Source: Alistipes sp. (GTDB lineage: Bacteria; Bacteroidota; Bacteroidia; Bacteroidales; Rikenellaceae). From it: a DNA stretch of 64,000 nt. The notes under the pieces were generated by a model, which saw only the letters and a program-made list of their open reading frames with translations, was not told the origin of the DNA and ran no database searches. Every line of letters starts with the position of its first letter. The first letter of the stretch is position 1. The DNA is taken from the NCBI GenBank assembly GCA_017555905.1, contig JAFZFP010000021.1:62001-126000 (forward strand), written 5' to 3'. Shown piece by piece: positions 42,258 to 50,534 of this stretch. Made by a program: the position numbers and the translations under genes.

Positions 42258-44762
42258 CTATCGCAACTCGATAGCCTCGTATAGGGTCACAACTCCCTCA
42301 AGTTGTAGGGCAATGCAACCCTCGGCCACGGAGATAACCTCCTCGGCACGCTCGATTCTGCCCTGACTAAGGGTGTTACCCTCGCTGTCGATTGTGCGGT
42401 AGGCAATACCCTCCGTTGGGGTGGTTCCGAGGAGTAGGCGCAGAGCCGTTACACCCTCTTCCACGGCGATAGTTACGCCCTCTGTTGATGTGAACTCAGT
42501 GAATGGATTAGCATCCCAGCCGTAGTCGCACTTCTCCACAGGGTTTATGTCGAATGAGCGGATGGCCAACCAGTTACGCTTCTTCGACTCCAACTTACGG
42601 ATGCCCACGTAACGAGCCTCGAAAGGCTCACCCTTCCAGAGAATGTCGTAAACGCCCTCCATAGGCTCGGTAAGAGCGATCCAGTTCTGACCATCTGTAG
42701 AGTACTCGACGATGACGTGGTCGAAGTAATCGACATCATCCACCGAGTTACGGCCCTGGATAATGCGTACCTCGCGTACCTCGCGCACGATGCCCATATC
42801 GGCTGCGACGAAGTCGTCAGTACGTTGTGCCTGTCCCGAGTGGTAGTAGGTCTCAAGGTCGTTATCGAACATATATTTTGCCTGTGGTGCCTGCAACGAG
42901 ATATAGTTACCTGCAGCCGAGAGGGTCGAAGATTTCTCGCCTGTGAGGTACTCGTAGTAGCGCGATACAAGGCCATCCATAATACGCTCGTAGAATGGCT
43001 TAAGTTTCATTGTGCCAACGCGATGAGCGTCGTACATCTCCACCGCTTCGAGCGACATAAGGTTATCTACGTAGGCCTCCCAGAAGCCCTCGAATCTCTG
43101 CTCCTCGGGGCGTTGCATATAGCCGTCGAGCAACTCCAAAGCCTTACGACAGCGAGTGCCGAGTTTGCCGAACGCCACCAACCAAGGACGCAACTCCTCC
43201 AAGAGGGCTTTGTTCTGCATCGCCTCCATAGCCTGAGGTACGGCCTCGATGCGCTTCAACTCCTCCATAAGTTTTGCCGAGAGTTCAGGGGTGTAGTCCT
43301 CGAAGCCGAAGGTCTCTGTCTCCCACGACTCCAAACGGCGGTAGCCAGTCTCGGTGTCGCACGAGTGGATGGCGAAGAGACGGTAAGCCTCCTTTACCTC
43401 TGGAGCAAGGGCTTCAAGACCACGCTCCCAACTGTCGATAGGGTTGTAGGCCTCGGTATTCCAAGTGTAGTCGGCTACGCTGTAGAGGGCCAATTTAGAG
43501 GCCTCGCCGTGTTCCATAGGGTTGCTTACAAGACCTCGAGTCTCCTTCTCGGTAAGGATCGGTGAAAGACCATATACAGGGCCCTGCATCATAATATGGC
43601 GGGCATAGTCGGTAACGGGGTAGTTCCACCAGAAGAGCGCTGGGCGCTGGATGCGCGACGATATCCACTCCATAGTGCTTGGGGTCATATCGCTACATAC
43701 GGCATCGCCTGTCCAGAATACATCTACCGAAGGGTGCAACTCCTTGCCATAGACTACCAAACTGCCTCGTTCTGAAGGGTTTGCCCAGAGACGTGTGTAG
43801 TCCGTAGGACATACAATGAGTGGTGCTACGTCGCCCTTAGCCACAACGAACTCCTCGTTGAGGATATTCATCAACTCGGTCTGGTAGTAGGGGTTTGTGC
43901 CACTACCCTCGATATCGTCGAAGTGTACGGCAAAGGCGCGTACGCCAAGTTGATACATAGCCTCGAACTTGCGAAGGAGGTTCTGGATATCTGACTCCTC
44001 CCACTTGATATCCTTTCCAGGGTGGATAGCCCAAACGAAGTTCACGTGGTTGCGGTTGCAGGCCTCCACCAACTCGCTAATCTGGCGTGCCTCATCCTCA
44101 GGGTATGGCTCGCGCCAATGGGGTGAACTGTGGTATGGGTCATCCTTAGGGCCATAGATGTAGTAGTTCATCTTGTAGCGGCCGTAGGTGTCGATGAGCG
44201 AGAGGCGTACTTCGTGTGACCAAGGGGTGCCATAGAAACCCTCCACAACGCCACGATACTGCAAGTCTGGCCAGTCGTTGATGGTAAGGGCAGGGATATG
44301 ACCCTCGGCCGAAACGGGGCTCTCGACAATCTGTCGGAGAGTCTGCAAGGCATACGACACGCCCACTCTATCGTAGGCGTCGATGTTGATGCCCTTGTGC
44401 GCGATGTGGATGTGGTAGGCGCCCGACTTAGCCTCGATGCCATCGCTATACTTTGTGCCGTAGTTGATGGTTAGGGCTACGCCACGCTTGTTGTGCTTGA
44501 TGAAGTCCAACTCCGAAGCAAACTCCTTGGCCTTACCCTTGAGGGCTACGCCAGCGTTGATGTCCACACCAATTGTGCGGAGCATATAGATCTGCTGAGG
44601 GGTGGGGTTGATGATGATGCCACCGTGGTCGAGTTTCTCGCCAAAGAGGCCACCCAAGTCCTGCGACTCACCACGCTGTGATGAGAGATCCTGGGCTTGA
44701 ATTGCCACTGTCATAGCCATCGAGGCTATCGCAAGAGCAATCGTCTTTAGGGTCTTAATCAT
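42258..44762 (-). CDS. GH84 beta-N-acetylglucosaminidase (O-GlcNAcase-like), secreted
   Basis: An 834-residue exported enzyme (signal peptide about 1-23). An N-terminal GH20b-like domain (about 45-160) is followed by the GH84 catalytic barrel starting RGVVEGFYGTPW (170-181). The catalytic aspartate pair is D282-D283 in FAVHFDDIEG. A helical middle domain (about 450-600) and an F5/8 type C carbohydrate-binding domain (about 615-755; AKYMFDNDLETYYHSG) follow, with a small C-terminal beta domain. It removes GlcNAc from mucin glycans or glycoproteins. It resembles the Bacteroides thetaiotaomicron GH84 used as a model of human O-GlcNAcase but is about 100 residues longer. Monocistronic. Confidence 0.93.
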   Translation of the reverse strand: MIKTLKTIALAIASMAMTVAIQAQDLSSQRGESQDLGGLFGEKLDHGGIIINPTPQQIYMLRTIGVDINAGVALKGKAKEFASELDFIKHNKRGVALTINYGTKYSDGIEAKSGAYHIHIAHKGINIDAYDRVGVSYALQTLRQIVESPVSAEGHIPALTINDWPDLQYRGVVEGFYGTPWSHEVRLSLIDTYGRYKMNYYIYGPKDDPYHSSPHWREPYPEDEARQISELVEACNRNHVNFVWAIHPGKDIKWEESDIQNLLRKFEAMYQLGVRAFAVHFDDIEGSGTNPYYQTELMNILNEEFVVAKGDVAPLIVCPTDYTRLWANPSERGSLVVYGKELHPSVDVFWTGDAVCSDMTPSTMEWISSRIQRPALFWWNYPVTDYARHIMMQGPVYGLSPILTEKETRGLVSNPMEHGEASKLALYSVADYTWNTEAYNPIDSWERGLEALAPEVKEAYRLFAIHSCDTETGYRRLESWETETFGFEDYTPELSAKLMEELKRIEAVPQAMEAMQNKALLEELRPWLVAFGKLGTRCRKALELLDGYMQRPEEQRFEGFWEAYVDNLMSLEAVEMYDAHRVGTMKLKPFYERIMDGLVSRYYEYLTGEKSSTLSAAGNYISLQAPQAKYMFDNDLETYYHSGQAQRTDDFVAADMGIVREVREVRIIQGRNSVDDVDYFDHVIVEYSTDGQNWIALTEPMEGVYDILWKGEPFEARYVGIRKLESKKRNWLAIRSFDINPVEKCDYGWDANPFTEFTSTEGVTIAVEEGVTALRLLLGTTPTEGIAYRTIDSEGNTLSQGRIERAEEVISVAEGCIALQLEGVVTLYEAIELR

Positions 44763-44874
44763 AGTTTTATAGTTTTAGTTATTCAATTTTGTTTCGCTTA
44801 GTTGCTCTATTATCTCGTTGTTGTGCTACGTGCCACCCAACACTAAGGGGGGCGAGCCATATCTCATCAAGGTA

Positions 44875-44904
44875 CAAATATACGAAAAAAAAGTGAACCT
44901 GCAA
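44875..44904 (-). promoter_or_regulatory. Promoter of the GH84 gene
   Basis: On minus, -7 element TATATTTG (44875-44882), 19-bp spacer and TTG -33 element (44902-44904). The -33 element lies inside the loop of the deoD terminator. The predicted leader is about 105 nt. Confidence 0.65.
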
Positions 44905-44915
44905 GGAGGTTCACT
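44885..44915 (-). terminator. deoD terminator
   Basis: AGTGAACCT pairs with AGGTTCACT (44892-44900 with 44907-44915), and on the minus strand a run of T follows (44885-44891). Confidence 0.88.
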
Positions 44916-44957
44916 CTTTCGTTTCGGGGCGTTATAATCCCATTATATGTCACACCC

Positions 44958-45671
44958 TTAGATGATGTCGAAGGCGATCTTCATCATATTGGTAAAGGAT
45001 GTCTGGCGCTCCTCAGCGCTGCAAGCGGTGCCGTGTACCAACGAATCGGAGATTGTGCAGATGCACAACGCACTCTTTCCAGCACGTGCAGCATTCATAT
45101 AGAGGGCCGTAGCCTCCATCTCTACTGCCAAGACACCCATCTTCTGCCACTGCTTCCAACCCTCGGCGTCGTCGCCATAAAATACGTCGCTGGCAAGGAT
45201 ATTTCCTACGCGGTAGTCGATGCCCAACTCCTCGGCCTTGGCTGCTGCGCTACGCAGTAGTTCGAAGTCGGCAATAGGGGCAAATGTACCTGGGAGGTTG
45301 AACTGTGCGCCATAGTTAGAGTCGGTGCAAGAGCCCATACCAAACACCACGTCACCCAACTTTAGCGATGGGTCGTAAGCACCTGCCGAGCCACAACGGA
45401 TGATGCGCTTAACGTCGTAGAAATTGAACAACTCGTAGGTGTAGATGCCGATAGAGGGGATACCCATACCGTGGCCCTGAACAGAGACACGCTTACCCTT
45501 GTAGGTGCCAGTGTAGCCGAGCATACCGCGCACGTTGTTGTACTGCACGGGATTCTCCAAGAAGTTCTCTGCCATAAACTTAGCGCGGAGAGGGTCGCCC
45601 GCCATAATCACTCTGTCGGCGATTTCGCCATATTCTGCTCCGATATGTGGAGTAGGTACTTTGCCTGCCAT
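44958..45671 (-). CDS. deoD: Purine-nucleoside phosphorylase, DeoD type
   Basis: A 237-residue hexameric-type PNP that phosphorolyses purine (deoxy)nucleosides to base and (deoxy)ribose-1-phosphate. It has [26 protein letters not shown] (phosphate and ribose contacts) in segments, [15 protein letters not shown], the substrate-binding VEMEATALY and the catalytic aspartate in TISDSLVHG. The length is canonical. It stands alone between its own promoter and terminator. Confidence 0.95.
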   Translation of the reverse strand: MAGKVPTPHIGAEYGEIADRVIMAGDPLRAKFMAENFLENPVQYNNVRGMLGYTGTYKGKRVSVQGHGMGIPSIGIYTYELFNFYDVKRIIRCGSAGAYDPSLKLGDVVFGMGSCTDSNYGAQFNLPGTFAPIADFELLRSAAAKAEELGIDYRVGNILASDVFYGDDAEGWKQWQKMGVLAVEMEATALYMNAARAGKSALCICTISDSLVHGTACSAEERQTSFTNMMKIAFDII

Positions 45672-45732
45672 AAAAACTATAGTTTAGTCGGTTAATACTC
45701 TTCGATACATTTCCGCCCCGAAAGGCTATCTA

Positions 45733-45763
45733 CAAAGGTAGCGAAAAAGTGTGGTATAGCAAA
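45733..45763 (-). promoter_or_regulatory. deoD promoter
   Basis: On minus, -7 element TACCTTTG (45733-45740), 19-bp spacer and TTTG -33 element (45760-45763). Confidence 0.72.
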
Positions 45764-45812
45764 ACTAAAGGACAAAAAATTTGCCATAGTCTAAAAAAAT
45801 GGGTGCTACGAT

Positions 45813-45843
45813 TTTGAATTTACATATAAAATATCTATCTTCG
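45813..45843 (+). promoter_or_regulatory. Promoter of the cysteine desulfidase-family gene
   Basis: TTTG -33 element (45813-45816), 19-bp spacer and TATCTTCG, a one-base variant of the -7 consensus (45836-45843). The leader is about 30 nt. Confidence 0.6.
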
Positions 45844-45879
45844 TGGTTATGAAATAATAGAAACTACACAGATAAACCT

Positions 45880-47187
45880 ATGAATTACACTTTTACTGCT
45901 GAGGAGCGCAAGGATATCATCGCTCTTATGAATCGTGAGATAGTTCCAGCAATCGGTTGTACAGAGCCTATCGCTGTAGCGTTGTGCGTTGCCAAGGCAA
46001 CCGAGACTTTGGGTTGTCGCCCCGAGCGCATTGAGGCTCGCCTAAGCGCCAACGTGCTTAAGAATGCTATGGGTGTAGGTATCCCAGGAACAGGTATGAC
46101 GGGTTTGCCTATCGCTATGGCTCTTGGCGCACTCGTGGGTCGCTCGGAGTATGAACTCGAAGTACTCAAGGATGCCGATGCTAATGCCGTGGAGGAGGGT
46201 AAGAAGATGATTGAGGAGCGCCGTATCGACGTGGACCTCAAGTATAACATCACCGAGAAACTATATATCGAGATCGAGGTGTCGGCAGGTGGTGCAAGTG
46301 CTTTGGCCATTATCTCTGGCGGTCACTCTCGCTTTGTTCACGTGTCGCGCTGTGGCCAGACACTCTTCAGCCTTGATGCGCCAGCCACCTCTGAGGGCGA
46401 GGCTCCAGTTGCTGAGGTCAAGGATCCAGAACTCACGCTTAAGAGGGTTTGGGACTTTGCGATGACTGCTCCATTGGAGGAGTTGGAGTTTATCCTTGAG
46501 GCTAAGCGTCTCAATATGAATGCTGCTAATATGTCGCTTCAGGGCGATTATGGCCACGCCATCGGTAAGTTGTTCCGTGCGGAGTCTGAGCGCAATATTA
46601 TGGGCGACACGCTCCATTGCCAGATTGTGGGTATGACCACTGCGGCGTGTGATGCACGTATGGCTGGCGCTATGATTCCTGTGATGAGTAACTCGGGAAG
46701 TGGTAATCAGGGTCTCACCTCTACAGTCCCTGTGGTTGTCTATGGCGAGCAGACGGGTGCTTCTGAGGAGCAGATGATTCGTGCTTTGATTCTCAGCCAT
46801 CTTACCGTTATCTATATCAAGCAGAGCCTTGGTCGCTTGTCGGCTTTGTGTGGCTGTGTTGTTGCTGCTACAGGTTCATCTTGTGGTATCACCTACCTTA
46901 TGGGTGGTGGCTACCAGGAGGTTACCTTTGCCGTGAAGAATATGATTGCTAACCTTGCTGGTATGATTTGCGACGGTGCTAAGCCTTCGTGTGCTATGAA
47001 GTGTGCATCGGGAGTCTCTACGGCAGTGGTGTCGGCACTTATGGCTATGCACTCGCGTTGTGTTAAGTCGGTAGAGGGTATCATCGACGACGATGTAGAT
47101 AAGTCGATTCGCAACCTCACAGATATCGGCCGTGACGCTATGACACAGACCGATGCGATGATTCTCCGCATTATGACCTCTAAATAG
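45880..47187 (+). CDS. L-cysteine desulfidase/UPF0597 family protein (serine dehydratase alpha-like)
   Basis: A 435-residue cytoplasmic Fe-S enzyme of the CyuA/YhaM (UPF0597) family. It has the N-terminal VPAIGCTEPIAVAL segment, ARLSANVLKNAMGVGIPGTG in segments, SNSGSGNQGLT and C-terminal cysteines in LCGCVVAATGSSCGI, ICDGAKPSCAMKC. These cysteines fit a labile [4Fe-4S] cluster as in serine dehydratases. Members break L-cysteine down to pyruvate, ammonia and sulfide. No CyuP-type transporter is adjacent. Monocistronic, with its own promoter and a modest terminator. Confidence 0.9.
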   Translation: MNYTFTAEERKDIIALMNREIVPAIGCTEPIAVALCVAKATETLGCRPERIEARLSANVLKNAMGVGIPGTGMTGLPIAMALGALVGRSEYELEVLKDADANAVEEGKKMIEERRIDVDLKYNITEKLYIEIEVSAGGASALAIISGGHSRFVHVSRCGQTLFSLDAPATSEGEAPVAEVKDPELTLKRVWDFAMTAPLEELEFILEAKRLNMNAANMSLQGDYGHAIGKLFRAESERNIMGDTLHCQIVGMTTAACDARMAGAMIPVMSNSGSGNQGLTSTVPVVVYGEQTGASEEQMIRALILSHLTVIYIKQSLGRLSALCGCVVAATGSSCGITYLMGGGYQEVTFAVKNMIANLAGMICDGAKPSCAMKCASGVSTAVVSALMAMHSRCVKSVEGIIDDDVDKSIRNLTDIGRDAMTQTDAMILRIMTSK

Positions 47188-47207
47188 TCGTTTAGAGCAT
47201 ATCGTTA

Positions 47208-47247
47208 AGGGGCAGACGGCTTTCGGGCAGGTCCGCCCCTCTTCTTT
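47208..47247 (+). terminator. Probable terminator after the desulfidase-family gene
   Basis: AGGGGC (47208-47213) pairs with GCCCCT (47235-47240) around a large loop, followed by CTTCTTT. Weaker than the others. Confidence 0.5.
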
Positions 47248-47305
47248 AGTAGCCTTTGCGCAATTTTTGCCCTATGTGCTACACAACACTTAGAGACTAA
47301 AAACT

Positions 47306-48685
47306 ATGATTACTGAAACCCCTAAGGAGCGTATCGAGGAGATTGTTACCTCGCAACGCCAATTCTTCCGTAGCCACGCTACCCTCCCGATTGATTACCG
47401 CTTGGAGGCCCTTCGTCGTCTGCGTAGAGCCATTGTCGAGTACGAGGAGCAGTTGTGTGGGGCGCTCTACAAAGATCTGCACAAGTCCTATGAGGAGGCC
47501 TACCTCACTGAGTTGAGCATCGTCTTGGGCGAGATAGATGGCTTCTTGAAGAATCTGAAGCGTTGGGCAAAGCCGTCGAAGAAGAGGACACCACTCAAGA
47601 TGTTCCCCTCGCGAAGTATGATTCTTACCGAGCCCTTGGGTGTGAGCCTTATCATAGCCCCTTGGAACTACCCCGTACAACTACTGCTCAACCCTCTGGT
47701 CGGAGCCATAGCTTCGGGATGCACGGCAGTATTGAAGCCCTCGCCCTACACGCCCAATGTGGCAAAGGTGCTTGAGGAACTTATTGCAAAGAGCTTCGAT
47801 AGCCACTATGTTGCACTTGTTCAGGGCCACCGCCAAACAAATAGACTTCTCCTTGAGGAGCGTTACGACGTCATCTTCTTCACTGGCTCACCCGAGTTAG
47901 GCCGAAGGGTTATGCGCAGTGCTGCGACAAACCTATGTCCCGTAATCTTGGAGTTGGGAGGTAAGAGCCCCGTGGTGGTGGATAGAGATGCCGACGTAGA
48001 ACTTGCGGCCCGACGTATTGCCTGGGGTAAGACCCTCAATTCGGGTCAAACCTGCATAGCGCCCGACTACCTGCTTCTCCACCGCGAGGTGAAGGATAGA
48101 TTTGTTGAGGCCTTTGGTAGGGCGGTGAGGAGACTACACGGCGAGGATGTACGCCAGAGTCCCCACTATGTTCGTATGGTCTCGGAGCGAGCCTTCGAGC
48201 GTGTGGCGGGTTACCTCAAGGATGGTAAGGTACTCTTCGGTGGTGCTACCAATGCCGAGGAGCGCTATATAGAGCCTACGCTCTTGGACGAAGTGGCTGT
48301 GGATAGCCCCGTGATGAGCGACGAGATTTTTGGCCCGATACTCCCAATCATCACCATAGACTCCCTCGACCAAGCCATCGACTTCATAAACGACAGAGAG
48401 AAGCCATTGGCCCTCTATGCCTTTGGTAATGAGAGAAATATGCGTAAAGTATTTGACCTTACCTCTTCGGGTGGTGGTTGCATCAACGATACTATTATGC
48501 ATATCGCCAACGAGCATCTACCCTTTGGTGGTGTAGGCAATTCGGGTATGGGGCGCTACCACGGCAGGGACTCCCTATATGCCTTCTCGCATCGTAGGTC
48601 TATTCTGGTTTCCTACACGTGGCTCGACCTTCCGTTCCGCTATATGCCCTACAAACTATTTAGTTGGGTGAAGCGATTGCTATAA
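47306..48685 (+). CDS. Aldehyde dehydrogenase, class 3-like
   Basis: A 459-residue NAD(P)-dependent aldehyde dehydrogenase of the short class (ALDH3-like, without the N-terminal extension of class 1/2). It has LIIAPWNYPVQL, the nucleotide-binding FFTGSPELGRRVM, the general base glutamate in LELGGKSP and the catalytic cysteine in NSGQTCIAPDY, then the GGVGNSGMGRYHG C-terminal region. It likely detoxifies lipid- or amino-acid-derived aldehydes. The C-terminus is hydrophobic with basic residues (YKLFSWVKRLL), which could bind membrane as in some ALDH3 enzymes. Confidence 0.93.
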   Translation: MITETPKERIEEIVTSQRQFFRSHATLPIDYRLEALRRLRRAIVEYEEQLCGALYKDLHKSYEEAYLTELSIVLGEIDGFLKNLKRWAKPSKKRTPLKMFPSRSMILTEPLGVSLIIAPWNYPVQLLLNPLVGAIASGCTAVLKPSPYTPNVAKVLEELIAKSFDSHYVALVQGHRQTNRLLLEERYDVIFFTGSPELGRRVMRSAATNLCPVILELGGKSPVVVDRDADVELAARRIAWGKTLNSGQTCIAPDYLLLHREVKDRFVEAFGRAVRRLHGEDVRQSPHYVRMVSERAFERVAGYLKDGKVLFGGATNAEERYIEPTLLDEVAVDSPVMSDEIFGPILPIITIDSLDQAIDFINDREKPLALYAFGNERNMRKVFDLTSSGGGCINDTIMHIANEHLPFGGVGNSGMGRYHGRDSLYAFSHRRSILVSYTWLDLPFRYMPYKLFSWVKRLL

Positions 48686-48692
48686 TGAAAAT

Positions 48693-48720
48693 GGAGATGC
48701 TCCCGAAAGGGGGCATCTCC
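48693..48720. terminator. Bidirectional terminator between the aldehyde dehydrogenase and purC genes
   Basis: A 12-bp stem with one wobble (48693-48704 with 48709-48720) closes a GAAA tetraloop. An ATTTTCATT tail follows on minus; the plus tail is weaker. Confidence 0.75.
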
Positions 48721-48746
48721 AAATCTATGAGTCACTATACCTACTT

Positions 48747-49694
48747 TTAGAGGATAGTCTTGAGATACTCGGATACGTTGCGCTCGATACGCTTCTCTAC
48801 GTCGTCGCTCTCCTCGCGAACGAACTTCTCGCCTGTAACGGCCTCATAGAGTTCGATATAGCGCTCGGTGATGCCAGCAACAACCTCTGGAGTCATCTCT
48901 GGAACCTGCTGACCCTCCTGGCCCTGGAAGCCATTCTCCATCAACCACTCACGAACGAACTCCTTAGAGAGCTGCTTCTGCTTCTCGCCACGTGCGAGAC
49001 GCTCCTCATAACCCTCCTTATAGAAGTAGCGTGATGAATCGGGGGTGTGAATCTCGTCCATAAGATAGATCACGCCATTCTTCTTACCGAACTCATACTT
49101 GGTATCGACAAGAATAAGACCCATCTTCTCGGCAATCTCAGTACCGCGCTGGAAGATAGCACGTGTATATGCCTCCAACTGCTCGTACTCCTGGCGAGAA
49201 ACCAAGCCCTGTGCGATGATCTCCTCCTTAGAGATATCCTCGTCGTGACCCTCGTCGGCCTTAGTTGTTGGGGTGATGATAGGCTCTGGGAACTTCTGGT
49301 TCTCAACCATACCCTCAGGCATCTCGACACCACAGATGGTGCGCTTGCCAGCCTTATACTCTCTCCAAGCGTGGCCAGAGAGGTAGCCACGGATAACCAT
49401 CTCCACCTTATATGGCTCGCAACGGTGACCTACGGTAACCATTGGATCTGGCACAGCAATCTTCCAGTTGGGCAAGATGTCGGTAGTAGCATCGAGGAAC
49501 TTAGCAGCAATCTGGTTAAGCACCTGACCCTTGAAAGGAACACCCTTAGGCAATACCACGTCGAAGGCTGAGATACGGTCCGAAACAACCATCACGAGGT
49601 ACTCGTCGTTGATGTTGTAGACATCACGCACCTTACCTACATAGTGGCCCTTCTGACCCTCAAACTCGAAATTGTTCTTTACAATAGCATTCAT
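48747..49694 (-). CDS. purC: Phosphoribosylaminoimidazole-succinocarboxamide synthase
   Basis: A 315-residue SAICAR synthetase of de novo purine synthesis. It joins CAIR and aspartate with ATP. It shows the N-terminal [12 protein letters not shown]-binding loop, the [18 protein letters not shown] segment, [14 protein letters not shown], and the C-terminal [12 protein letters not shown] region. The length fits the longer Bacteroidota/eukaryote-like form (E. coli PurC is 237). A single gene on minus with a -7 element upstream. Confidence 0.95.
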   Translation of the reverse strand: MNAIVKNNFEFEGQKGHYVGKVRDVYNINDEYLVMVVSDRISAFDVVLPKGVPFKGQVLNQIAAKFLDATTDILPNWKIAVPDPMVTVGHRCEPYKVEMVIRGYLSGHAWREYKAGKRTICGVEMPEGMVENQKFPEPIITPTTKADEGHDEDISKEEIIAQGLVSRQEYEQLEAYTRAIFQRGTEIAEKMGLILVDTKYEFGKKNGVIYLMDEIHTPDSSRYFYKEGYEERLARGEKQKQLSKEFVREWLMENGFQGQEGQQVPEMTPEVVAGITERYIELYEAVTGEKFVREESDDVEKRIERNVSEYLKTIL

Positions 49695-49723
49695 ATATTT
49701 TCGTTTTTTTGGTTTCTAAACTA

Positions 49724-49731
49724 CAAAGTTA
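49724..49731 (-). promoter_or_regulatory. -7 element of purC
   Basis: TAACTTTG on the minus strand, 29 bp before the ATG. No convincing -33 element was seen. Confidence 0.5.
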
Positions 49732-49760
49732 TAAAAATATATCTTATAACCTACGTCTCG

Positions 49761-50522
49761 CTACTTTTTTTGCTTGGCACGTAGGCGTGTGATGCCGTCG
49801 ATGAAGCATAGTGGGTGGGTAGGGGCGCCAGGGAGCCAGAGGTCCACGTGGTACTTATCCAAGAAACTACGCTCTACGGCAGGGCTCTCGCTATAGAGAC
49901 CGCCAGAGATAGCCTCAGAGCCACAAACAACCAAGATCTTAGGCTCGGCAATGGCATTGTGGCAGATATCCAAGGCCTCAGCCATATTGGCTGTGATAGG
50001 GCCTGTGATAACTGTGCCGTCGGCGTGACGAGGCGAGGCTGTAAAGCCCACTCCGTAGCGGCCGAAGTCGAAGTTCACGTTGCCCGTAGCGTTAAGCTCC
50101 ATCTCCACCGAGCAGTCGCCACCTGCAGAGACCTCTCTTAGTTGTAGGGTCTTGCCAAAATATTTGGCTATCTCGGGGCGTATTGCCGAGGTGTCGAACT
50201 TGGGAGCGCTCTGTGAGGCGTGGACAACGAGGTCCTCGCGACGAGTAGCCGCCAAGCGGTGTTCGTTGGTGAACTTGATATTTTTAGGGGCGCACTTCTG
50301 GCACTCGCCACAGAAGAGGCACTTACCCATATCCAACGTAAGAGGCTTAGAGGTTATAGCACCCGTAGGGCATATCTTCTCGGCACGCTCGATGTCGCTC
50401 CTATCCTCGGTCTCGGTGAGTAGGGGAAAGCCTCGGAACTCCTCCGTGAGGGTCACACCATCCAAATCGGGAATATATTGCCAGCCGTGGCTGCGCAGTA
50501 TCTTTGCTTTTCCAAAAAACAT
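49761..50522 (-). CDS. Fused ferredoxin/HyfI-type small subunit of an energy-converting hydrogenase-related complex
   Basis: A 253-residue fusion. Residues 1-85 are a HyfH-like ferredoxin domain, with ICPTGAI (C51) and CLFCGECQKC (C68, C71, C74, C77), giving ligands for one [4Fe-4S] cluster. Residues 120-250 match the HycG/HyfI/NuoB small subunit, with the conserved FGVGFTASPRHAD-like FGRYGVGFTASPRHADGTVITGPIT. The proximal cluster normally needs four cysteines. Here only C137 remains: the first is G134, the GDCA cysteine is E203 and the PGCPP cysteine is A233. No proximal cluster of the NuoB type can form in the usual way. It is the last gene of the operon. Confidence 0.87.
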   Translation of the reverse strand: MFFGKAKILRSHGWQYIPDLDGVTLTEEFRGFPLLTETEDRSDIERAEKICPTGAITSKPLTLDMGKCLFCGECQKCAPKNIKFTNEHRLAATRREDLVVHASQSAPKFDTSAIRPEIAKYFGKTLQLREVSAGGDCSVEMELNATGNVNFDFGRYGVGFTASPRHADGTVITGPITANMAEALDICHNAIAEPKILVVCGSEAISGGLYSESPAVERSFLDKYHVDLWLPGAPTHPLCFIDGITRLRAKQKK

Positions 50523-50534
50523 AATCGCTATAGT

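Noticed and set aside
49695..49760. Weak GTTATAA/TTATAAC inverted repeat as the hyf operon terminator
   Set aside because: A 7-bp AT-only stem with no strong U tract; it overlaps the purC -7 element and is not convincing.
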